Numbered from the stretch's first letter, positions 23,061-32,442 are shown. The stretch is DNA of 32,442 nt from Entrophospora sp. SA101 (GCA_958430865.1 CAUDNR010000375.1:1-32442), one strand, 5' to 3'. Notes: generated by a model not told the origin, from the letters alone. Made by a program: numbers and translations.

Positions 23061-23773
23061 CTAACATCTTTATTATTATTATTGCCATATATGCACTCAA
23101 GAGATGAGGGATGACTATCTATGAATTCTAAATTAATAATTGTAATTAATTTTATCATCATCATTAATTTGCTTATCATATGCTATTATTAATTATTATA
23201 ATATTAGTATGATTATATTTATAATCCTTTCTAATGAGTAAAGGTTTGGCCAACCTTTAATTATTAGTCAGGAACCCCTTTAACTTTACTGTGTTGCTTG
23301 GTGGGACGCCTCAAGTAGCATAGTTGTAAATATTTTCTTTTAATTCCTTTCTTTAGTCTAGGAGAACAGTCAGGGGACACTTAGAGGTATTTTATTGGGT
23401 CTAGGAGAACAGTCAGGGGACACCTAGAGAGTATCAACTTTTGGTCGAGGGGAACAGTCATGGGACACCTCAAGAGTATTTGGAAAACCTGGGTAGTATA
23501 TATATATATATTATATGACTTTATATTATTTATACATATTTATTGGGCATGTTGAGTCAGTGTAGCTGGAATTTACATGCTCACAATAGCAAACCAATAG
23601 TTTCGTGTTAACCAATTATCAATCTGGTTGCAATTTTATTTCAAAGCATTCAATTAATAGTCTGTCAAGTGGTTTTTTTTATTTTTAGTAAAGCAATTTT
23701 TTGTTAATTAATTTTTATTGTAAGTGGCTTTATATTTATCAATTTTATTGGTTTTTGATTTTCTTTATATCTA
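23061..23773. other. Spacer downstream of the unknown minus-strand gene
   Basis: Besides the short tandem repeat at 23356-23480 I see only AT-rich DNA, with a TA run near 23498-23516. Confidence 0.45.
23356..23480. repeat. Three imperfect tandem copies, about 44-bp period
   Basis: Copies start at 23356, 23399 and 23444, each with GTCTAGGAGAACAGTCAG followed by GGGACACYT (the third diverges to GTCGAGGGGAACAGTCATG). A weaker trace, GGGACGCCTCAAGTAG, lies upstream at 23303. GC content is well above the surroundings. Confidence 0.85.
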
Positions 23774-26205
23774 TTAATTTGGTGTAGTTAGTACTACATT
23801 GTAATTAATTCTTGCTATTTGCCAAGGTGGTTTAGTTACTTGTAAAGTTGCTTCATTAAAGTGTAATTTAATCTCTGACAAAGTTTTTTTAACTGATTCT
23901 CTTACTTTCAATAGCTTAGTGATGAAATCAATTTGATACAACTCTGTTTGCTTTTCAAAAAAATATTCAATTTCATCAAGTAAAATAAAGCTTCCGATTG
24001 GTGAATAAATATTGTTGCTGCTAAGATCGACCATTGCTTCTTGTGTATATTGATATATATACAGTGTTGAACCTATTCAAGTTAAAAGTCAATATTCATG
24101 TATACATATGAAATTAGATATCCTTATCAGCTAAATACTCACGATAAACTTGTATCAACATGATTGGAATTTTGAGCAAATTTTGAAGATTTTTGTAGAA
24201 ATAGCCACTATCTATGTCATAAATTTTTTTTAGCATTCTAGCCTTTGCATCTGATCCAAATCTACATAGTTTGTTCTTGTCAGCATTAAATTTTTTTGTG
24301 TCAACAAGCTCAGGAACTCCACTAATTTCACAAAATGCTAATTCATATGTCTCAAACTGAAGATAATATAAAACCTGAAAATCAGGCTTATGACCATATA
24401 CTCTATCATTTGTAGTGGAGATCACCCTTTCCTTTGATGCTTCGCTCTCTTCTTCATTCCTGTATATAAACAATTGCTTAACTAATTGTTGGTTTATTTG
24501 GTATCATTTATACAATGAAATTTTAATTACCAAGCTACTTGAACATCATTAAAATTTAACAGAACATCAAAAAATGAACCAATTTCATGTTCATAGGTAC
24601 CCTCGTTGTAATCAGTGTTGAAAATTCGGTGCGGGGAATGCGGGGGTGTAACATTACACACCAATCAAGTTTTTAATTTTGGAGATAGTTTCTAAATTTG
24701 TACTGGTTACACAACGAAATTTCAACACTGGTTGTAATATGATGCTGGTATATTTTTTACTTGGTTGAGATCCCATCTCAGATTTCTAGTAATTTATAAT
24801 TATATTAAACAATTAATAATATAGACTAATAATAATATGAAGATACCTACAACAAAAATTTTAGACGTTTTTCACATATATTATTGCCTAATGATGGTGT
24901 AAAGGTAGCATAGATGGAATTTCTCTTAATGGAACTATAAAACTTTTTGATTAGTCTGGTTTTACTATTAATAGTCCAGTTGATATTATAATCTACATTC
25001 AATGACATTAATGGACAGTCATGTGAAAAATTCTCAATGGAATCTTTTTTAATATTTTGAAAGATTTCATTTAACACATCATAACCATCAATTTTCCACT
25101 CAACAATTTTCTAAAAAATGTTAATATTTTTTAAATGGTGGAATTTTTATATATGTTACCAAAAATGAAAATAATAGTTACATTTACAAACATTTATATG
25201 AGTACATGTATTCTTCAGATTTCTTAACAAGTTTTTTCTCTTCTGCATATCATCTTCATCTTCTTTGCTACTATTGTTACTATCTTCATAACATTCGTAA
25301 CTACTGCTACTATTTAGAGAATCAGTGTCTTGTGATTCATCATTGCTGTAATCATTGTCCTTGAAATTTATTTTGTCTAAAATTCTTAATACTTTTTTGT
25401 AACCATCAATCGTAACCCAAATGCTGTTAATAATACCTTTTTGGAACTAAAAACACACAATTAAAAAATTTTAACAAAATTAGAAGTTTTCTACTAAAAA
25501 AAGTCTGAAAACTTTCTATCTCTAAATTTAGTTAACAAATATTTGTTACTTTCTATTCATTTAACTAATTAATTATTAATTAGTTAAATGTTTGCAAAAA
25601 GTAAACAGAAAATAGTTGAGTAAAGTTCGTTATATTTGTATAATAGAGATATCTTTTTAATTTTACTTCCTCTAGCAAAAAATCTTTGCTAATGTCTTTA
25701 TTTATTTAAGATTATACTTACCAGATTTGTTAATGGATTTATCAGGATTGAATGTACCTTTTTAAATGTTTTAAGATATTTATCTGAGAAACTTGAATTA
25801 TCCAGCTGTAATTCTTTGTCTATTTCAAATAAAATTAATTTAAGCATGTCATTCTGTTCTTTTTTTTCGTAGAGCAAGAGATCTTGTTTTAACAAATAAC
25901 AAAAACATTTAAGGACTAATTCTTCATGTTTTGAATTTTCCAATAATTCTTCGAATATTTTCTTTTGTTCCAAATAAATGAATGAATGTTTTCTAGATAT
26001 TATTATTAAATTGATTAATTAAAATAAATGATAAGAACTATATAGAATATAACAAGTTGCAGTATCATCATTCTTTTTATTAATAACTAGAGTGATGAGT
26101 GACGAGTGGTGGCGATAACCACCACCATTCTTATAACACTTACTCAGGTCTCGTTTCAATGAAGTTGTCTTCGCGTTTTCTTCTTTTTGTCACTGATTTT
26201 GACAT
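23774..26205 (-). CDS. Unknown protein, possible PD-(D/E)XK-like core; exon 5 split by a MITE
   Basis: Not a protein I can name. Exons as read: 26205-26144, 25992-25722, 25446-25192, 25110-24851, 24785-24531, 24459-24143, 24072-23774; introns of 151, 275, 81, 65, 71 and 70 bp, all GT...AG and phase-consistent. Exon 1 is basic (KRRKRE, a possible nuclear signal). Without the 126 bp of MITE plus duplicated target in exon 5 the frame is open from ATG to stop: 530 residues. With it, a TGA appears two codons into the insert. Exon 3 encodes a Ser/Asp/Glu tract. Exon 6 reads GHKPDFQVLYYLQFETYELA and FCEISG: Asp352 and Glu370 could be the D...E-X-(K/S) core of a degenerate PD-(D/E)XK fold; inference only. 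The RVYGHKPDF...E(I/V)SG pattern resembles expanded Rhizophagus gene families as I remember them. Likely a recently broken gene unless splicing removes the insert. Confidence 0.65.
24605..24738. mobile_element. hAT-type MITE, 118 bp, with 8-bp target duplication
   Basis: Element 24613-24730 begins CAGTGTTGAAAATTCG and ends CGAAATTTCAACACTG, which are inverted repeats with a one-base difference. It is flanked by GTTGTAAT on both sides (24605-24612 and 24731-24738), an 8-bp target duplication typical of hAT elements. No coding capacity. It sits within exon 5 of the minus-strand gene. Insert plus duplication is 126 bp (a multiple of 3), but it brings stops in the gene's frame. Confidence 0.88.
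25993..26143 (-). repeat. First-intron module, copy 2
   Basis: Intron 1 of the unknown gene. It begins GTAAGTGTTATAAGAATGG and carries the GGTTATCGCCACCACTCGTC and CTCTAGTTATTA words also present at 60-179. The match extends through AAGAATG and GCAACTTGT and is lost toward the acceptor. At both places it directly follows a short first exon. Confidence 0.55.
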
Positions 26206-26701
26206 TTTTTTAAAATGAATGTGTACGTTTGTCGATCAAATAACAAATTAATTATTTATGTTTTTTTTGGGGGGACAGACGCGAATTGATTTTTTTTTTT
26301 TTTTGGAAAAACAATTTATTTTTTGACAGATGACAAAACGCGAGTGATGTTATTTGGCACGATTGGTTCTAAAAAGAAACGTGTTAATGACAGAGATACC
26401 TTTTTTTATTTGTGTTGATATAATGTGGTGTCTTTTAAATATATATAATTGGAAATCAAAACGCGGAGTAGATCTCGCTGGGTAATAAGATGGTGAACAA
26501 ACGATTGGTATTTTTCTTTGCGTAATTGTTACTAATATTGTTATTAATATGATTACAAGATGTCAAGGTAGCACACCATTGAAAAAGAAACAATTCAAAT
26601 ATGAAACATTTCGATATGTTATGTTTGATTATCGGAAATTAGCAGGCGTTGAAGCACATATGCCACCTTGAACACTTTACAGTCATTCACTCGTTCCTCG
26701 T
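26206..26701. other. Spacer between the unknown gene and the tandem duplication
   Basis: Contains the 5' flank of the unknown gene (T runs at about 26258-26304) and no reading frame that I can support. Confidence 0.4.
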
Positions 26702-26904
26702 GTACACAAGGCTAATCTGACTGCTCACCCCAATGATACAACGATGCAATTAAATTCCAGGGGGGCGCGTTGCCCTGGAGTTTACTGGGACTGCACCGAT
26801 CATCAACGACGCTTTCACTAATCTTCCCAGACCAGAGAAGGCTGCCATGTTAGATGAAAAGTCATCTGCAACGATCCTACTTCTAGGGTAAGGATGGCTC
26901 TGCA
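26702..26904 (+). pseudogene. GC-richer coding-like relic, unit 1 (family unknown)
   Basis: Frames read KANLTAHPNDTTMQLNSRG, then after one change VALEFTGTAPIINDAFTNLP and RPEKAAMLDEKSSATILLLG, then after another KDGSATK. With the hAT element removed the last frame would continue MLQLWRNIKRICNSFQVHEV and TIQGGVGDPEIAFGL to a stop. Base use is much less AT-rich than its surroundings. I do not recognise the protein. It was already interrupted by frame changes and was then hit by the hAT element. Confidence 0.35.
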
Positions 26905-26996
26905 ACCAAGATTAGGGGTTGGCACTGTTAACCGTTTAACCGGTTAAGATATTTTTTTAACCGGTTAACCACCATTTATTAATTTTTTTTATATAT

Positions 26997-27842
26997 TACA
27001 GTCAAACCTCGTCACAGCGGACCTCGCCACATCACATTTCTTGTTACAATAGATTTAAGTATTGTCCTCTTATTAATATTAATTAAGACGTTTGTCATAA
27101 TGATAACGGATTCTACTACTAATAATAAATTTGTTCCACAGATTTTTGATGGGGTCTTTCTATATTACAGCAGATTCACGTGACATATAAATGTCCAAAT
27201 TACCAAAATTGATAGAGGAAAACTGCAATTCTCCCTTTGAAAATGAAATATCTAATAATGAAATTAAAATTCAAGAAATATAGTCGAAGAGATTTCAAAA
27301 TGATGTCAATAATATAATAGTTGTTGAGAGTAACACTATGTCTAGTTTCAACGAAAGATGCCGTAATTTCCTTTGAAATAGCTTTTAATTTTCTTCAACA
27401 AAGTGATTTAGAAATAGATTGTAAAGAATTTAAAGCATTTAAACCATTGAAAAAAGTGAAATTATTGGATAATACAACCAAATATTACATCCTATTTCAA
27501 CAAATAATTTTCATTTCCTTATGTATTGTTCATTTATTCATTTATTTATTTTTGTATTTAGTTTATTAATTGCACTATACTAAACCTCTCTATAACGAAC
27601 ACTAAGTAAATTTCTCTATAACGAATTTCCCTTTTGTCGCCCGTCTCCGATTCAATTATTAATTTCTCCCTATAATGAACGAAAGCAGAAAAATGCATAT
27701 AATGGACAGAGGGTTCGGTATAGAGAGAGAGCTTTGTATTATTACCAATTTTGCCGCTGCGGATTTCTTGTCATAATAATAATAATAATAACGGATTTTT
27801 TTGGCTGGAACCATGAATCCGCTGTGGCGAGGTTTGACTGTA
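26997..27842 (+). mobile_element. Tigger/pogo-type element, unit 1 (842 bp, decayed)
   Basis: Element 26999-27840. Inverted ends CAGTCAAACCTCGTCACAG and (reversed) CAGTCAAACCTCGCCACAG match over 23 bp with one difference. TA is duplicated at 26997-26998 and 27841-27842. This is the signature of the pogo/Tigger branch of Tc1/mariner. Inside is only the tail of a transposase gene (separate entry). CTCTATAACGAA words near 27588 and 27611 resemble ends of another Tigger group and suggest an internal rearrangement. Confidence 0.85.
27191..27507 (+). pseudogene. Tigger transposase 3' fragment with PIP-box, unit 1
   Basis: Starts with a frame MSKLPKLIEENCNSPFENEI ending in a TAG. After frame changes comes STKDAVISFEIAFNFLQQSD and LEIDCKEFKAFKPLKKVK (27351-27461), the helical tail seen in pogo/Tigger transposases. 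A further frame change gives QPNITSYFNK and a stop at 27505-27507. Q..I..YF fits the PCNA-interaction consensus. The long open frame runs past this motif in a different frame, so the true end is the stop at 27507. No catalytic domain remains. Confidence 0.55.
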
Positions 27843-28032
27843 ATCATTTAGCATCTATTAAGTGTATAATAATAAAATTCAACAGCGCGTGATTATTTTG
27901 TAAGTAAATTTACCAGTTAAAAAATTCCACGTGATTAAATTAACCGGTTAACCGGTTAACTCTTAATTTTAATATTAACGGTTAATTAACCGGTTAAAGA
28001 ATTTTTGCGCGGTGCCAACCTCTAACCAAGAT

Positions 28033-28984
28033 GTTGCAACTCTGGAGGAATATTAAGAGAATCTGCAACTCGTTTCAAGTACATGAGGTTACAATTCAGG
28101 GTGGGGTTGGTGACCCTGAAATTGCATTTGGGCTCTGATGTTAAGAGGAAAGTTGTAAAATAGTGTTTGTTTTGTATAATTATTTTCATAAATTCTCTGT
28201 TTCTTTGATACTAACCAATTTATAATTTTGGGTAGGGTCTGAATGGGGTTTTGCCCAATCAGTCCCCTGTCCTATAGATTAAATTTATTGCATGTTTATA
28301 TACATCTTTGTCTGCAACATGGTCAACAAGAGAAAAATCATAAAATGGTTCAGATTTTGCTTGGTATGTTATATAAATTAATCATTCCCATATTTTCTGC
28401 CTCTTTAATTTTTATTTGACCAACTGAATTTGTTTTTTAAATGGGGGTAGGGTTGTTGGTGAGCAGACTTACCACCAACAAGACACAAACCAGGACTCAA
28501 AACTCGGAATTCGGGGAAAATCCAAAACAGCAACTTCCCAAGTTGCTGAATTTTCAATCAGGTGCAGATACCAACTTTATTCTAGAGAGGGTATAATACA
28601 AAGCAATCACCACACAAATGCTGATCCTCATCAGCAATCAATGCCCATATGGTTGTGACAGCCATGTCTGGTCTGAGAGGAAGATAAGTAAAAGTTTTGT
28701 CCAAAGCCTTCAAACTTGTTCAATTGTTTCACCTGTGGAAAAAATCCATAGTTATGAGGCGTGTGAAAACACAATGCTTGTATTTTTGTGATAGGAAAAT
28801 TTAATTAAATCTGACACCTGTGATCAACATCAGATTTATTATTCATAAGGACTACACAATGGGAAAATGGGAACTAAAATTGATAATCAGGAAAATAATT
28901 TATTCTTGTGAGCCCCAGGAATCTGGGTAGATATGCATTATTAAAAGTTTTGTTTATGTGTGCCTTGGTATTATTACTACTTGG
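28033..28984. other. Hairpin-rich tail of unit 1
   Basis: Holds several short perfect hairpins: 28095-28102/28113-28120, 28453-28461/28473-28481, 28528-28536/28540-28548, 28620-28625/28630-28635 and 28807-28813/28831-28837. A possible intron 3' end (TACTAAC...GGGTAG) lies at about 28211-28236. No protein recognised. Confidence 0.5.
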
Positions 28985-29187
28985 GTACACAAGGCTAATC
29001 TGACTGCTCACCCCAATGATACAACGATGCAATTAAATTCCAGGGGGGCGCGTTGCCCTGGAGTTTACTGGGACTGCACCGATCATCAACGACGCTTTCA
29101 CTAATCTTCCCAGACCAGAGAAGGCTGCCATGTTAGATGAAAAGTCATCTGCAACGATCCTACTTCTAGGGTAAGGATGGCTCTGCA
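28985..29187 (+). pseudogene. GC-richer coding-like relic, unit 2
   Basis: Same sequence and same frame changes as 26702-26904. Family unknown. Confidence 0.35.
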
Positions 29188-29279
29188 ACCAAGATTAGGG
29201 GTTGGCACTGTTAACCGTTTAACCGGTTAAGATATTTTTTTAACCGGTTAACCACCATTTATTAATTTTTTTTATATAT

Positions 29280-30125
29280 TACAGTCAAACCTCGTCACAG
29301 CGGACCTCGCCACATCACATTTCTTGTTACAATAGATTTAAGTATTGTCCTCTTATTAATATTAATTAAGACGTTTGTCATAATGATAACGGATTCTACT
29401 ACTAATAATAAATTTGTTCCACAGATTTTTGATGGGGTCTTTCTATATTACAGCAGATTCACGTGACATATAAATGTCCAAATTACCAAAATTGATAGAG
29501 GAAAACTGCAATTCTCCCTTTGAAAATGAAATATCTAATAATGAAATTAAAATTCAAGAAATATAGTCGAAGAGATTTCAAAATGATGTCAATAATATAA
29601 TAGTTGTTGAGAGTAACACTATGTCTAGTTTCAACGAAAGATGCCGTAATTTCCTTTGAAATAGCTTTTAATTTTCTTCAACAAAGTGATTTAGAAATAG
29701 ATTGTAAAGAATTTAAAGCATTTAAACCATTGAAAAAAGTGAAATTATTGGATAATACAACCAAATATTACATCCTATTTCAACAAATAATTTTCATTTC
29801 CTTATGTATTGTTCATTTATTCATTTATTTATTTTTGTATTTAGTTTATTAATTGCACTATACTAAACCTCTCTATAACGAACACTAAGTAAATTTCTCT
29901 ATAACGAATTTCCCTTTTGTCGCCCGTCTCCGATTCAATTATTAATTTCTCCCTATAATGAACGAAAGCAGAAAAATGCATATAATGGACAGAGGGTTCG
30001 GTATAGAGAGAGAGCTTTGTATTATTACCAATTTTGCCGCTGCGGATTTCTTGTCATAATAATAATAATAATAACGGATTTTTTTGGCTGGAACCATGAA
30101 TCCGCTGTGGCGAGGTTTGACTGTA
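29280..30125 (+). mobile_element. Tigger/pogo-type element, unit 2
   Basis: Element 29282-30123 with TA at both borders and the same 23-bp inverted ends as unit 1. Confidence 0.85.
29474..29790 (+). pseudogene. Tigger transposase 3' fragment with PIP-box, unit 2
   Basis: Identical to 27191-27507, ending in the frame QPNITSYFNK followed by a stop at 29788-29790. Confidence 0.55.
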
Positions 30126-30315
30126 ATCATTTAGCATCTATTAAGTGTATAATAATAAAATTCAACAGCGCGTGATTATTTTGTAAGTAAATTTACCAGT
30201 TAAAAAATTCCACGTGATTAAATTAACCGGTTAACCGGTTAACTCTTAATTTTAATATTAACGGTTAATTAACCGGTTAAAGAATTTTTGCGCGGTGCCA
30301 ACCTCTAACCAAGAT

Positions 30316-31267
30316 GTTGCAACTCTGGAGGAATATTAAGAGAATCTGCAACTCGTTTCAAGTACATGAGGTTACAATTCAGGGTGGGGTTGGTGACCCT
30401 GAAATTGCATTTGGGCTCTGATGTTAAGAGGAAAGTTGTAAAATAGTGTTTGTTTTGTATAATTATTTTCATAAATTCTCTGTTTCTTTGATACTAACCA
30501 ATTTATAATTTTGGGTAGGGTCTGAATGGGGTTTTGCCCAATCAGTCCCCTGTCCTATAGATTAAATTTATTGCATGTTTATATACATCTTTGTCTGCAA
30601 CATGGTCAACAAGAGAAAAATCATAAAATGGTTCAGATTTTGCTTGGTATGTTATATAAATTAATCATTCCCATATTTTCTGCCTCTTTAATTTTTATTT
30701 GACCAACTGAATTTGTTTTTTAAATGGGGGTAGGGTTGTTGGTGAGCAGACTTACCACCAACAAGACACAAACCAGGACTCAAAACTCGGAATTCGGGGA
30801 AAATCCAAAACAGCAACTTCCCAAGTTGCTGAATTTTCAATCAGGTGCAGATACCAACTTTATTCTAGAGAGGGTATAATACAAAGCAATCACCACACAA
30901 ATGCTGATCCTCATCAGCAATCAATGCCCATATGGTTGTGACAGCCATGTCTGGTCTGAGAGGAAGATAAGTAAAAGTTTTGTCCAAAGCCTTCAAACTT
31001 GTTCAATTGTTTCACCTGTGGAAAAAATCCATAGTTATGAGGCGTGTGAAAACACAATGCTTGTATTTTTGTGATAGGAAAATTTAATTAAATCTGACAC
31101 CTGTGATCAACATCAGATTTATTATTCATAAGGACTACACAATGGGAAAATGGGAACTAAAATTGATAATCAGGAAAATAATTTATTCTTGTGAGCCCCA
31201 GGAATCTGGGTAGATATGCATTATTAAAAGTTTTGTTTATGTGTGCCTTGGTATTATTACTACTTGG
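30316..31267. other. Hairpin-rich tail of unit 2
   Basis: Same content as 28033-28984. Confidence 0.5.
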
Positions 31268-32442
31268 GTGATGCAATTGTTTGTTATGTCAATGATGATA
31301 TCAAATGTATTGAAGAATAATCATGACCATCATGGATATTTGATGGATGGAGGCATTCACATACAAGGAAATGATTAAATAGCTAAGTCATGTTTGTTTT
31401 ATTAAAGATATATGATTTCAGCTCTTGTTAATAGAGCTGGCCGAAATAAAGAATTCAAGTTAGTTACTTTGTTAGAGAAATCTTCGTGTGATTTCTTTTA
31501 TTCATATTTGATACTAGAAAAAGTTGAAAAGGACGAAAAGAAGAAGGAAATTAAAAAATCCATCATTTTTATAATTAGAGATTGTCACGTAGCTTATATT
31601 ATTATTACTTATTTATCACCATTACTTTATTAAAAAATTTGTTACTGCTTTAATTATTGGTTTACTCAATAGAATTACTATTTACAATGTTGAAATATAG
31701 TGATTGTGCAAGAACCTTTTCAAAGATGCTCAGCATTTTGTAACCATTCAGCAACATAGCAATTAATATGGATAAGGAAGAAGTTGATGACTATTCTATG
31801 GATTAAGATCCTTGTTTCGGAAAATAGAGTTTCTATCCAGAATATAAATTCTTATTTGAATTATTCATTTATTTGTTTCATTATTATTATTATTTGAATA
31901 GAAACCCTATTGGAAAGGTATATTTACTAAAATACTTGATTTAAAAATTTATACAGTTGATCAATATAAAAGTAAATTATTCCACATTTGCACTCAATTT
32001 TTTAAACATGGTTATCCTTTAGTAAAATTAATTGGTGAATTTAATTTGAATCTATTATCAAATTAATCTAACATAATGATTGTAAATCACTTTATGTTTT
32101 AAAGTACTCATTGTTGTTATTCAATGCATGTTTAATGATTTAATTTAAATGCATTTTATCAGCATAGATCAACACTTTCAAAATTTCCTGAAAAGAATAA
32201 GAGAATAGAAGGCTTGGAGATAAAGAAGGAAAACCTAAGTAGGACCTCAGACAATCATATTTGAACTGGTATGTAAGAAGTTGTGAAAAATACACAGAAT
32301 ATCTTACTAAAAATGGCTAGCGAATTTCCTTTTTGGGCCATTTTTTTAAAAACCCAATTTTTTATAGCATGGTGGAATTTCTCTTTATCACATTTATCAC
32401 TTTGTGACGATCTCAAATTTATGTTGTGTGACTATATAATTT
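31268..32442. other. AT-rich spacer to the window end
   Basis: A 73-codon frame at 31412-31633 (plus strand; central Lys/Glu run EKVEKDEKKKEIKK) has no family resemblance and no supporting splice signals; I do not call it a gene. The hairpin repeat at 31823-31911 is listed separately. Confidence 0.4.
31823..31911. repeat. Hairpin repeat family, copy 2
   Basis: Arms AATAGAGTTTCTAT (31823-31836) and ATAGAAACCCTATT (31898-31911) are inverted with one mismatch. Reversed, its interior contains GAATAATTCAAATAAGAATT, the same words as the copy at 15736-15809. Confidence 0.5.

Larger units (their letters stand above)
26905..28032. mobile_element. Non-autonomous hAT element, unit 1, with nested Tigger
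   Basis: Element 26913-28024 (1112 bp). Ends TAGGGGTTGGCACTG and (reversed) TAGAGGTTGGCACCG are inverted repeats. The 8-bp target ACCAAGAT is duplicated at 26905-26912 and 28025-28032. Subterminal arrays of AACCGGTTAA words lie at both ends. Without the Tigger insert (842 bp plus one TA) it would be about 268 bp, a MITE. No transposase. Confidence 0.88.
26702..28984. repeat. Tandem duplication, unit 1 (2283 bp)
   Basis: Unit 1 is followed directly by unit 2 (28985-31267). All parts I compared are identical. The dinucleotide GT is present at the start of each unit and again at 31268-31269, so the join has 2 bp of microhomology. Unit content: a GC-richer coding-like relic, a hAT element with a Tigger inside, and a hairpin-rich tail. 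Confidence 0.92.
29188..30315. mobile_element. Non-autonomous hAT element, unit 2, with nested Tigger
   Basis: Element 29196-30307 with ACCAAGAT on both sides (29188-29195 and 30308-30315). Carried along by the tandem duplication and not an independent insertion. Confidence 0.88.
28985..31267. repeat. Tandem duplication, unit 2 (2283 bp)
   Basis: Direct repeat of 26702-28984; every landmark is shifted by exactly 2283 bp. No difference was found in the parts compared. Confidence 0.92.

Noticed and set aside
23356..23480. CRISPR-like array
   Set aside because: Direct, imperfect tandem copies with similar short spacers in a eukaryotic genome; not repeat-unique spacer architecture.
24062..24072. 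CAGTGTTGAAC near an intron end, same as the MITE end
   Set aside because: Only about 10 bp match, no partner end and no target duplication; probably coincidence.
25698..25973. Separate 91-codon gene starting at a TTG
   Set aside because: The frame continues upstream to an acceptor at 25993 and joins exon 1 (26205-26144) in phase; its downstream end reads through a GTAAGT donor.
27659..27847. Minus-strand frame crossing the right end of the Tigger element
   Set aside because: Runs through the inverted repeat and a TAA trinucleotide run; no protein pattern.
31412..31633. 73-codon plus-strand frame with a Lys/Glu run
   Set aside because: No domain, no splice support and hydrophobic AT-driven ends; not called as a gene.

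Overview
The window looks like nuclear DNA of an early-diverging filamentous fungus, most likely an arbuscular mycorrhizal fungus of the Rhizophagus type. I infer this from the very AT-rich base composition, the short GT-AG introns (about 65-275 bp), fungal-type PMC1 and ALG7 proteins, and a dense load of decayed transposons with a few intact genes between them. No database search was run. The species is an inference.

Layout. 1-216 (-): 5' end of a gene leaving the window. 494-1727 (-): Tigger-like and DDE-like transposase scraps. 3685-7959 (-): complete three-exon vacuolar/plasma-membrane type Ca2+ P-type ATPase (PMC1-like, 1356 aa as spliced here). 7960-11680: gene-poor AT-rich spacer. 11681-18085: a graveyard with FAR1-type DNA-binding, Tigger, Pif1/Helitron-helicase and Fanzor (TnpB-like RNA-guided nuclease) relics. 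18705-20578 (-): complete six-exon ALG7 (UDP-GlcNAc:dolichyl-phosphate GlcNAc-1-phosphotransferase, 462 aa). 20727-21690 (-): decayed transposase-like gene. 22836-23060 (+): broken histone H4 copy. 23774-26205 (-): seven-exon gene of unknown function with a possible PD-(D/E)XK-like core; a 118-bp hAT MITE sits inside its fifth exon and puts a stop in frame. 26702-31267: two apparently identical 2283-bp tandem copies. Each carries a hAT-type element (8-bp target duplication) into which a Tigger-type element (TA duplication) has inserted. 31268-32442: spacer with a hairpin repeat.

The two clear housekeeping genes are unrelated in pathway (Ca2+ sequestration; first step of N-glycan assembly) and show no operon-like link. 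Splice junctions were set by hand: each join keeps the frame and the conserved family sequence across it. The most notable finds are the Fanzor relic, the MITE-split coding exon, the nested elements inside an exact tandem duplication, PCNA-binding-like motifs at the tails of two Tigger relics, and a first-intron module shared by the genes at the two ends of the window.
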